Shown one piece after another: positions 1 through 5,125 of a DNA stretch of 12,802 bases. Numbering within the stretch: position 1 is the stretch's first letter; each line of letters begins with the position of its first letter. The notes beneath the pieces are model-generated. The model was not told the DNA's origin. It saw only the letters and a list, made by a program, of their open reading frames with translations, and did not search any database. Origin of the DNA: CAYZJV01 sp964473245 (lineage in GTDB: Bacteria > Spirochaetota > Spirochaetia > Sphaerochaetales > Sphaerochaetaceae); the NCBI GenBank assembly GCA_964473245.1, contig CAYYOL010000048.1, forward strand, positions 1-12,802, read 5' to 3'. Made by a program: the position numbers and the translations under genes.

Positions 1-88
1 ACAGCTTTATTATTAAAGGGTTTTAGTGTGCAAAAACCACCTCTTATGTCAAAAGATTGTGTCAACCTCTGACACAGCTTAGCAAGAA
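1..88 (-). promoter_or_regulatory. Probable control region of a leftward gene beyond the window edge
   Basis: No gene is seen here. Read on the minus strand the stretch holds two TTGACA hexamers (60-65 and 47-52). The second has a poor CACACT -10 candidate at 25-30 with a 16-base gap. A perfect 7-bp inverted repeat, TGTGTCA / TGACACA with a 5-base spacer, lies at 58-76. TGACATAAG on the minus strand (43-51) matches a word repeated around the two GntR genes. Smaller dyads are at 5-18 (CTTTA/TAAAG) and 19-38 (GGTTTT/AAAACC). As the preceding minus-strand gene ends in a terminator at 89-106, this is plausibly the promoter and operator of a separate gene off the left edge. The target gene is not visible, so this is inference. 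Confidence 0.4.
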
Positions 89-106
89 GCCCGGCTTTCG
101 CCGGGC
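81..106 (-). terminator. Rho-independent terminator after the WrbA-like gene
   Basis: On the minus strand a perfect 7-bp GC-rich stem, GCCCGGC / GCCGGGC (100-106 with 89-95), closes a GAAA tetraloop and is followed by the modest T-rich tail TTCTTGCT (88 down to 81). It begins 25 bases after the stop codon at 131. The GNRA loop makes the hairpin unusually stable, while the broken T run may lower efficiency. Confidence 0.75.
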
Positions 107-130
107 CTCTGTTCCAATCGAATATACGTT

Positions 131-718
131 TCACTGCAGATAGTCTGCCAGTGTATCCGCGTAGACTGCCAGCACATCGCCCAACTGCTTAGAAGGACGA
201 ATCGCATTCTCCTTTCCCGCCAGGTGGACGATTCCACTCACCGGCTGGTTCGCCCACGCGAGTGTATCGTGGATCCCCAGTGGAATATGCACCATCCCCA
301 TCGTCTGTGCATAGTGGACCATGGAGTCGAGACAGAACGCCCCCTCGCAGATACTATGAGTACAGCTTGTGAAGCAGGCGAAGTAGCGACCTTCCATCTC
401 CCTGCTCTCCATAAGCGGATATGTAGAGTCCATGAACGTCTTCATCTCTGCAGAGACATTACCGAACGTCGTCGGGCAACCGAGAATCACCATCTTACTC
501 TTCAGAAGCGTACTCTCGTTCGCTACCGGCAATGCCTGAATATCCTCATAGAAATCGTTCGCCGTATCGGACTTGTTCGCCCAGATATGCAGATCGGCAT
601 CTTCGACACGATACAACCGAGCATCGACACTCCTCTCCTTCAGCAACTCCTGCAGGTAGGTGGCAATGATATAGCTGTTTCCGTTCACGCTGTGTACAAT
701 GATTGAACACCGATTCAT
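131..718 (-). CDS. Flavodoxin-like / WrbA-type NAD(P)H-quinone oxidoreductase family protein
   Basis: A 195-residue cytoplasmic protein of the flavodoxin fold, probably binding FMN and using NAD(P)H to reduce quinones or a similar acceptor. The N-terminal strand leads to a phosphate-binding loop around residues 10-15 (SVNGNS). The strongest family mark is GCPTTFGNVSAEM at about 80-92, which corresponds to the GTPTRFGNM segment of WrbA. A later FTSCTHSICEGA segment matches the loop that covers the flavin. Length fits WrbA (about 200). It has four cysteines in the C-terminal half or nearby (C81, and three around 115-129), more than WrbA usually has. The ATG at 718 is preceded by AGGAGG five bases upstream (724-729). 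It has its own promoter candidate inside the end of the upstream ABC gene and its own terminator, so it is probably a single-gene unit. The physiological substrate is unknown. Confidence 0.8.
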   Translation of the reverse strand: MNRCSIIVHSVNGNSYIIATYLQELLKERSVDARLYRVEDADLHIWANKSDTANDFYEDIQALPVANESTLLKSKMVILGCPTTFGNVSAEMKTFMDSTYPLMESREMEGRYFACFTSCTHSICEGAFCLDSMVHYAQTMGMVHIPLGIHDTLAWANQPVSGIVHLAGKENAIRPSKQLGDVLAVYADTLADYLQ

Positions 719-733
719 GGTTTCCTCCTATCC

Positions 734-747
734 GGCGTAGTTACGCC
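734..747. repeat. 14-bp palindrome in the leader of the WrbA-like gene
   Basis: GGCGTA-GT-TACGCC is a perfect 6-bp inverted repeat with a 2-base centre. It lies between the predicted -10 box (761-766) and the ribosome binding site (724-729) of the flavodoxin-like gene, where a repressor dimer could block transcription. A binding role is inference. Confidence 0.4.
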
Positions 748-760
748 ATGACATACCTCC

Positions 761-789
761 AATATACTATGAGGGGTGCTCAACACCAA
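761..789 (-). promoter_or_regulatory. Candidate sigma-70 promoter for the WrbA-like gene
   Basis: On the minus strand TTGGTG (784-789) and TATATT (761-766) are separated by 17 bases. The -10 box matches consensus at 5 of 6 and the -35 box at 3 of 6. The predicted start near 754 gives a leader of about 35 bases with a palindrome. The -35 box lies inside the last codons of the ABC ATPase gene. Confidence 0.45.
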
Positions 790-1565
790 GCAGTAAATCG
801 CCCCTCCCGCTCAGACAGGAAGACTCTCGTCCCGTACGCCTCGCTCAGAACCCCCTCAGACAGGACCTCCCGCTTCGGCCCATCGGCGATAATCCTCCCC
901 TCCTTCATGACCACGATCCTCTCGATTCGACTGACAATCTCCGACAGATCATGGGTAACCAGAATGAGCGTTCTTCCATTCTCTATAAACGATTCGAGTG
1001 ACTCACGATACATCCGCTTTGCTGGAAGATCGAGATTCGATACAGCCTCATCTAGCAACATGAATGAAGGGTCGTGTACCACGGCTCTGGCAAGCAATAC
1101 CCTTCTCGCCTCACCCGAAGAGAGCGTTCTCATCGGTTTTTCAGCGAGAGACAGCACGCCCTGCTCAGCAAGACAGCTCCGTGCCCGCTGCACCATCTCA
1201 TCGGTCACCTGGTGGTGGAAATCGAGACCGATACTGCTAAAGAATCCGGAAAGCACGATATGGAGTACAGGATAGGTTGTATTGCACATATACTGAAGAG
1301 ACTGACTCACGATCCCCATCCGCTTACGCAGCTCGAGAATCTGCCACCTGCTCTTTCCAAAGAGGATCCTATGACTATCGGGAGCCCAGAGCGGATGGAC
1401 CTCTCCGCTTATCACTTGGACAAGTGTCGACTTTCCCGCCCCGTTAGAGCCGATAATGGCAACATGCTCTCGATCATATATGGATAGGGATACGTTATCG
1501 ACAATGGGGCGACCCGCCCTGCGTACAGTGATGTTCTGCAGAGATACAACGGACGTTTTGGACAT
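780..1565 (-). CDS. Solitary ABC transporter ATP-binding protein (YlmA/ModF-like)
   Basis: A 261-residue single-domain ABC ATPase. Walker A is GSNGAGKST at 39-47, the Q-loop glutamine is Q88, the signature is LSSGE at 148-152, Walker B is MLLDE ending at D172-E173, and the switch histidine is H205 in THD. All catalytic residues are present, although the usual DEP is DEA here (A174). The VLSGFFSSIGL segment after the Q-loop recalls the B. subtilis YlmA and E. coli ModF-type group. No permease or binding protein is encoded nearby, so it may serve a distant transporter or act outside transport. The start at 1565 is chosen because GGAGG lies 7 bases upstream. A longer in-frame start at 1622 would add 19 residues but has no ribosome binding site. 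Its Shine-Dalgarno lies in one arm of a hairpin (1572-1607). It follows the first GntR gene by 72 bases. Confidence 0.85.
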   Translation of the reverse strand: MSKTSVVSLQNITVRRAGRPIVDNVSLSIYDREHVAIIGSNGAGKSTLVQVISGEVHPLWAPDSHRILFGKSRWQILELRKRMGIVSQSLQYMCNTTYPVLHIVLSGFFSSIGLDFHHQVTDEMVQRARSCLAEQGVLSLAEKPMRTLSSGEARRVLLARAVVHDPSFMLLDEAVSNLDLPAKRMYRESLESFIENGRTLILVTHDLSEIVSRIERIVVMKEGRIIADGPKREVLSEGVLSEAYGTRVFLSEREGRFTAWC

Positions 1566-1571
1566 GACAAA

Positions 1572-1607
1572 GCCTCCACGATCCATAAGCATACGGATAG
1601 CGGAGGC
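1572..1607 (-). promoter_or_regulatory. Hairpin covering the ribosome binding site of the ABC ATPase gene
   Basis: GCCTCC and GGAGGC (1602-1607 and 1572-1577 read on the minus strand) pair perfectly. They are followed inward by a 3x3 internal loop with one possible C-G pair, a 4-bp ATCC/GGAT stem and a 10-base loop. The 3' arm contains the GGAGG that serves the ATG at 1565, so a transcript running through from the GntR gene could have this site masked. A weak promoter candidate, TTGCAT (1611-1616), 17 bases, TATGCT (1588-1593), would start transcription near 1581 and leave out the 5' arm. Function is inferred from the sequence only. Confidence 0.35.
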
Positions 1608-1630
1608 CTCATGCAAGAGCACCTGTGTAT

Positions 1631-1664
1631 AAAAAACCTAAGCGAACTGGAACTTGCTCCGCTT
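1631..1664 (-). terminator. Weak terminator candidate overlapping the first GntR stop codon
   Basis: On the minus strand AAGCG (1664-1660) can pair with CGCTT (1644-1640) across a 15-base loop. This is followed at once by AGG and a run of six T (1636-1631). The stem is only 5 bp, so at most partial termination between the GntR gene and the ABC ATPase gene is expected. Confidence 0.25.
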
Positions 1665-2414
1665 TGCAGCGTATTCCTCTATCCGCTTCTTGAGATTCGT
1701 CAAATCCACCAACACCAGAGCCACGGCAAGATCGGTCTGCCCATTCTGCAACGCCTCCACGATATAGTGGTACTCACGAACTTTCTTCTCATACTCCTCG
1801 AAAGTAACAGCAGAATAGGAGAGTGACTCGTCAAGCAGTGGTGAGAGATTCTCGTAGATGGCATCTAGAATGATGTTGTCATTCGATCGAACCAGCACTT
1901 TATGAAAGTCTCCCTCGAACTTTCTGAAATTCTCAATGGCCCGCTGTTCTCGTGCCTGAATACCGTTCAGCGTCTCTTCCATCTTCACTGCAGCAACCGA
2001 AAGCTCTTGGACCACCTCTTTTCGGCGAGGGTTCCTGGAGAAATCACGAGCTGCAGACACCTCGACACTGGTACGCACCTGAACAAGGTCGAGCATGAGT
2101 TTCGTATCGCTTGAACCACTTCTAATGATCGAGTCTGTGAGCGACTCGACGAACTGATCGAGATTGTTGCATTTTACACAAGCCCTGCGACCCTGACTGA
2201 CAGTGAGCAACCCTTTCGCTTCCAGCTGCTTGAAAGCCTCTCTGATCGAGCGTGAACTCGCACTGAACTTCTCCGCAAGCTCCTGCTGCGAGGGCAACAG
2301 CTCACCGGCGCTCAATTGACCCGAGAGAATCATCTCTTCCAGGTAGTTCGCAATCCGCGCCGATTTCGTGCGTCCTTGCAATGTATGCTGTGGGACTCGT
2401 TCCATAGTGTCCAA
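1638..2414 (-). CDS. GntR/FadR-family transcriptional regulator with FCD domain, paralog 1
   Basis: A 258-residue regulator with a winged helix-turn-helix at about 15-88 (LPSQQELAEKFSASSRSIREAFKQLEAKGL at 40-69) and an all-helical FCD effector domain at about 103-245. The TTG at 2414 is preferred as start: GGAGG sits 7 bases upstream, while the ATG at 2405 would be 16 bases away. It aligns without gaps to the regulator at 2603-3343, nearly identical in the DNA-reading helix region and about half identical overall by eye. The usual FCD metal ligands D-H-H-H of that paralog (160, 164, 208, 230) are here E167, H171, Y215 and D237, so metal or effector binding is probably altered. A good promoter and an 11-bp inverted repeat lie just upstream, suggesting autoregulation. 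The regulated pathway is not evident. Confidence 0.9.
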   Translation of the reverse strand: MDTMERVPQHTLQGRTKSARIANYLEEMILSGQLSAGELLPSQQELAEKFSASSRSIREAFKQLEAKGLLTVSQGRRACVKCNNLDQFVESLTDSIIRSGSSDTKLMLDLVQVRTSVEVSAARDFSRNPRRKEVVQELSVAAVKMEETLNGIQAREQRAIENFRKFEGDFHKVLVRSNDNIILDAIYENLSPLLDESLSYSAVTFEEYEKKVREYHYIVEALQNGQTDLAVALVLVDLTNLKKRIEEYAAKRSKFQFA

Positions 2415-2438
2415 AGATGGACCTCCTTATACTCTCAC

Positions 2439-2474
2439 ACTTATGACAGCTCTTAATTCATCTCTGTCATAAGT
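2439..2474. repeat. 11-bp perfect inverted repeat upstream of GntR paralog 1 (candidate operator)
   Basis: ACTTATGACAG (2439-2449) and CTGTCATAAGT (2464-2474) are exact reverse complements separated by 14 bases. The pair lies between the -10 box (2496-2501) and the start codon (2414) of the minus-strand GntR gene, so it is transcribed and could act either as a DNA operator or as an RNA hairpin. The inner word TGTCATAAG recurs exactly at 3452-3460, with one change at 2549-2557 (TGTCATGAG) and as TGACATAAG at 43-51 (minus). Confidence 0.6.
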
Positions 2475-2495
2475 AAACGACATTATCACGTCACT

Positions 2496-2524
2496 AGTGT
2501 AATACATCTTGCATAATTTGGCAA
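2496..2524 (-). promoter_or_regulatory. Promoter of GntR paralog 1
   Basis: TTGCCA (2519-2524, 5 of 6) and TACACT (2496-2501, 4 of 6) are separated by exactly 17 bases on the minus strand. The quasi-palindrome TGTAATACA (2498-2506) overlaps the -10 box and contains the GT-N3-AC core typical of FadR-subfamily operators. Binding of either paralog here would block RNA polymerase. Confidence 0.5.
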
Positions 2525-2602
2525 GAGGCACTATTTCAGTTTATCTGATGTCATGAGTTATGTTGTATGTATGTCACTACTTTGTGAAAAATGGCTGTCC
2601 GG

Positions 2603-3343
2603 TCAATCGATCTTAATGACCGAAGCCTCCAGTTTTCCGCGGATCGCAGTCAGATGGACCAGTGCAAGTGCAACGGCAAGGTCGGTCTGACCCTGCTCAA
2701 GAGCATCGACCAAATAGCGGTGTTCTCGCGTGCTCTTCTCCAACTCGTTGAACGTATTGGTAATCTGATCCATGCTCGAATAGAGCAGTGGAGAGAGGTT
2801 CTCGTAGATTGCAGTGAGAATCACATTGTCGTTCGATGCGATCAGCGTCTTATGAAAATTGAAATCGAGATTGTTCCACTGAGCCATGGCATCGACATCT
2901 TCCAACTTCAATTTCGGTAGCAGCTGCTCCATCCGAGTCGTAAGGTTATCCAACGAACGAACGAGGATACTCCTCTGGTCACTACGCGAGAGCTCTCTTG
3001 TCGCAGAGACCTCGATCGTGGTCCTCACCTGCATGAGATCGAGCAGAAGCTTCTTATCTGTGGTGTGGTTGCTGATAAGTGTTGAGGAGAGCGACGCAAC
3101 GAACTGTTCAAGATTGTTCGTCTTTACCATTGCCCGCTTACCCTGACTGATCTCGACCAGCCCCTTCGCCTCAAGCTGCTTGAACGCCTCCCGAATAGAA
3201 CGAGAACTTGCATTGAACTCCTGAGCAAGCTCCTGCTGACTAGGGAGAGGCTCTCCTGCTACATAGACTTTGGTAAGAATCATTTCTTCAATCTGCCTGG
3301 CAATCTGCGCCGACTTAGTTTCTGTACTGAACGATGTTATCAT
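2603..3343 (-). CDS. GntR/FadR-family transcriptional regulator with FCD domain, paralog 2
   Basis: A 246-residue regulator with a winged helix-turn-helix at about 8-81 (LPSQQELAQEFNASSRSIREAFKQLEAKGL at 33-62) and an FCD domain at about 96-238. The FCD metal set looks intact: D160 and H164 in LDFNFH, H208 in REHRY, and H230 in LVHL. This layout in FCD proteins usually holds a divalent metal that helps bind a small organic acid or sugar acid. The ATG at 3343 has AAGGAG upstream at a rather long spacing (11 bases). A TATAAT box at 3370-3375 gives a leader of only about 20 bases. The gene is separated by 188 bases from its paralog downstream, which has its own promoter. The effector and target genes cannot be told from the sequence. 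Confidence 0.9.
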   Translation of the reverse strand: MITSFSTETKSAQIARQIEEMILTKVYVAGEPLPSQQELAQEFNASSRSIREAFKQLEAKGLVEISQGKRAMVKTNNLEQFVASLSSTLISNHTTDKKLLLDLMQVRTTIEVSATRELSRSDQRSILVRSLDNLTTRMEQLLPKLKLEDVDAMAQWNNLDFNFHKTLIASNDNVILTAIYENLSPLLYSSMDQITNTFNELEKSTREHRYLVDALEQGQTDLAVALALVHLTAIRGKLEASVIKID

Positions 3344-3369
3344 GACTCTACTTTCTCCTTCTTGACCTC

Positions 3370-3398
3370 ATTATATAATGCCACAAAATTCCACAAAA
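3370..3398 (-). promoter_or_regulatory. Promoter region of GntR paralog 2 with tandem TTTTGTGG repeats
   Basis: On the minus strand a consensus TATAAT (3370-3375) lies within the 10-bp palindrome ATTATATAAT (3370-3379). Upstream, TTTTGTGG occurs twice with a 10-base period (CCACAAAA at 3381-3388 and 3391-3398 on the plus strand). The second copy covers the -35 position, which has no good TTGACA match. Repeats one helical turn apart where the -35 box is weak suggest an activator or operator site. This is inference. Confidence 0.45.
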
Positions 3399-3444
3399 GG
3401 ATACTAGAAAAGAACTTCCCTCTGCAAACCTTCTAGGGATCCCT

Positions 3445-3463
3445 TATCTTTTGTCATAAGATA
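3445..3463. repeat. Inverted repeat TATCTT-N7-AAGATA upstream of GntR paralog 2
   Basis: Perfect 6-bp arms (3445-3450 and 3458-3463) flank TTGTCAT. The site includes TGTCATAAG (3452-3460), the same word found in the large inverted repeat upstream of paralog 1. It lies about 100 bases upstream of the start of paralog 2 and about 175 bases before the plus-strand promoter. Confidence 0.4.
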
Positions 3464-3638
3464 GGATGAATCGTATCAATTGCTCGTGGTAAACACCTAG
3501 CGAAAGATGAATACCAAACTTTCATCAACCTGTTCCAAAGAAAATAAATATGCATTAATCTTTTGTTACAATGTCATTTATTTGATACATAGGAGATTTT
3601 CTATCAGGAAAAATTTTCTGTTCCAATATTGGGAACTA

Positions 3639-3667
3639 TTGACACAAGTGAAAGGCATTGCTACATT
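3639..3667 (+). promoter_or_regulatory. Near-consensus promoter of the exported protein gene
   Basis: A perfect TTGACA (3639-3644), a 17-base spacer and TACATT (3662-3667, 4 of 6) preceded by an extended -10 TG (3659-3660). The expected transcription start, 6-8 bases after the -10 box, falls at 3673-3675, on the ATG of the gene at 3674. Confidence 0.6.
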
Positions 3668-3673
3668 ACCATC

Positions 3674-4207
3674 ATGGAAAGAGTCATAAAACGTGCACAT
3701 GCAGAGAAGTCGACAAGGGAACTGCTCACGCGAGTGGCGTTGGCAGTCCTCGTGATAGTCATGCTTGGAGCCTCTCCATTAACTGCAGAGACGACACTCC
3801 AGACGGAAATGCTCCAACTCAACACCACGATACTAGCAGATAGCGTATTCGAGTTTCAGGCAGCATCTCCGTATCTGGTGGAAATTGGGACACGACAGCG
3901 CATCTCATACCACTTCTCCTCCAACAGCCCCATGAAACTCACCATAACCAGCGACAACTCACCTGTCGTCGGGTCGCAGATGAAGATGGTCCACGAAAGT
4001 GTCTCCTCGGCATTCCTCCCCTACTACATGTACTTCGACTACGCTGGAACCGGCCCGCAAAATGAACAACTGGTCGAAAATGGCGTGGCAACCAGTATGG
4101 AATCTCTCGAACTCGACGGAACCTTCTCCATTCTCGTTCCCGAGAACGAGACTGCCCTCGCAGGCGACTACAGCGACACGATCACCTTCTCATTCACCAT
4201 GAACTGA
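3674..4207 (+). CDS. Small exported beta-rich protein of unknown function
   Basis: A 177-residue protein that I do not recognise. It has a long charged N-terminus, a hydrophobic segment at about 21-34 and a likely signal peptidase I site after LTA (residues 36-38), leaving a mature domain of about 139 residues. That domain is rich in Thr, Ser and alternating hydrophobics and ends in LAGDYSDTITFSFTMN. Such a final strand is typical of pilin-like or spore-coat-U-like beta sandwiches (aGtYsDtvtv endings), so an immunoglobulin-like secreted or surface fold is likely. There is no cysteine, so no disulfides or lipid anchor. No Shine-Dalgarno precedes the ATG at 3674, which coincides with the predicted transcription start. 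A TTG at 3629 in the same frame lies upstream of the promoter and is rejected. The gene ends with tandem stops (TGA TAA), 5 bases from the convergent operon. Confidence 0.7.
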   Translation: MERVIKRAHAEKSTRELLTRVALAVLVIVMLGASPLTAETTLQTEMLQLNTTILADSVFEFQAASPYLVEIGTRQRISYHFSSNSPMKLTITSDNSPVVGSQMKMVHESVSSAFLPYYMYFDYAGTGPQNEQLVENGVATSMESLELDGTFSILVPENETALAGDYSDTITFSFTMN

Positions 4208-4217
4208 TAATATCAGT
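4203..4217. repeat. 15-bp palindrome formed by two convergent stop codons
   Basis: ACTGATA-A-TATCAGT has perfect 7-bp arms and contains the stop codons of both convergent genes (TGA at 4205-4207 on plus, TCA at 4213-4215 on minus). As RNA it would make only a 6-bp stem with a 3-base loop and no T run, so a terminator role is doubtful. Confidence 0.35.
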
Positions 4218-5121
4218 AGTTCCTGGTAAAACGCTCACGCAGCCAACTCTTCCAACGCTTGAACCAACCGGCTCCAAACCGACTTCTAAAATCGTCTGTT
4301 GCCCGCTCTATGGTAACCTCCTTTTCAAGCCCATGCTTCAGGTAGTCCCAGTGACGAACGATCCACAGATAGAGATCCCCATACGTATGTCCCGGAAACG
4401 AACGGAGCAACCCCTCTTGGCGAACCTCCAGAACGATCGGCAGGAACACCTTCTTGTACCAGGATCTGGCTGCATCCTCGAGCGATATCTCCTCTTCTCT
4501 CCCCTCGTTGATATAGTACTTGTGCACCAGTATATGATTCACAATCTCGGGATACATACCGGGAGAAGAGAATTTCACCAGACTCATATCCATAAAGGAA
4601 TCGAATCCATACTCCTCTATGAATCGATCCCGCTCGTAGTTCACCACACGTTTTGTCAGCTGAGCCCTGGTCAGTCCCGGTTCGAGGTCTATCTGTGAAT
4701 CCAGTTCAACGACTTCAGCATCGATAAACTCGACTCCCTGCATCTTGGCAACCGAGACTCGGTGGTTTCCATCCCGTACGAAATAGTACTCTCCGAGCTT
4801 GTAGACACTGATAGGGGGCAGTGTGATATTTCGCAGATGAGCTTCATCGATACTCTGCCACCGTGAGCGGAGCATATCCTTCCTCGGATAGAATGCAAGG
4901 GTGAAGTCGTGATACCGCCCCTCGCTACCGATGATCCGGTCGATAGGAATAGCCATGAAGCCTCGGTAGGTCTCCAACCGAGGCTTGATAAGCTTCGTAA
5001 CCTCATAGAACGAAAGCAACTCATTGTTTCTCCACCTCAACGTGGACATGAGCTCCTGCATTCTCGCTCGAGAGCGAGCCTTCGAGAAATCGTTTCTGCT
5101 TGAAAGACTGGAAAACCCCAT
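4213..5121 (-). CDS. ParB/Srx-like domain protein (DGNHR motif), last gene of the nucleoside operon
   Basis: A 302-residue protein whose centre resembles the ParB/sulfiredoxin-like nucleotide-binding fold: a GSEGRYHDF segment at 65-73, then a hairpin leading to FVRDGNHRVSVAK at 114-126 (D117, H120, R121) and a following strand FIDAEVVEL. DGxHR is the phosphate-contacting signature of that superfamily and also occurs in DUF4032-type proteins. The N-terminus (about 9-50) is helical and basic. The C-terminal half (about 150-302) is helical, rich in Trp, Arg and Tyr, with no domain I can name. No ParB-type helix-turn-helix is apparent, so a plasmid or chromosome partition role is unlikely. AAGGG eight bases before the ATG lies inside the end of the metallophosphoesterase gene four bases upstream, so the two are probably translationally coupled. 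Substrate and role are unknown. Confidence 0.7.
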   Translation of the reverse strand: MGFSSLSSRNDFSKARSRARMQELMSTLRWRNNELLSFYEVTKLIKPRLETYRGFMAIPIDRIIGSEGRYHDFTLAFYPRKDMLRSRWQSIDEAHLRNITLPPISVYKLGEYYFVRDGNHRVSVAKMQGVEFIDAEVVELDSQIDLEPGLTRAQLTKRVVNYERDRFIEEYGFDSFMDMSLVKFSSPGMYPEIVNHILVHKYYINEGREEEISLEDAARSWYKKVFLPIVLEVRQEGLLRSFPGHTYGDLYLWIVRHWDYLKHGLEKEVTIERATDDFRSRFGAGWFKRWKSWLRERFTRNY

Positions 5122-5125
5122 ATAC

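Larger units (their letters stand above)
3344..3673. other. 330-bp divergent intergenic region, AT-rich on its right side
   Basis: This is the only gap over 300 bases. From left to right it holds the ribosome binding site (3355-3360) and -10 box of GntR paralog 2, a tandem CCACAAAA repeat (3381-3398), an inverted repeat at 3445-3463 carrying the TGTCATAAG word, a strongly AT-rich stretch (about 3535-3635) with an imperfect dyad at 3605-3620, and the promoter of the exported protein (3639-3667). A 60-codon open frame at 3507-3689 has no ribosome binding site and overlaps the next gene, so I do not call it. Confidence 0.5.

Noticed and set aside
2415..2602. Possible small gene or RNA between the two GntR genes
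   Set aside because: The stretch is explained by a promoter, an operator-like dyad and a ribosome binding site. No open frame or conserved RNA fold was recognised.
3629..3673. N-terminal extension of the exported protein from a TTG at 3629
   Set aside because: The start lies upstream of the best promoter, has no Shine-Dalgarno and would bury the signal peptide behind 15 extra residues.
3507..3689. A 60-codon open frame in the AT-rich gap upstream of the exported protein
   Set aside because: No ribosome binding site, a composition like random AT-rich DNA, and it overlaps the promoter and start of the following gene in another frame.
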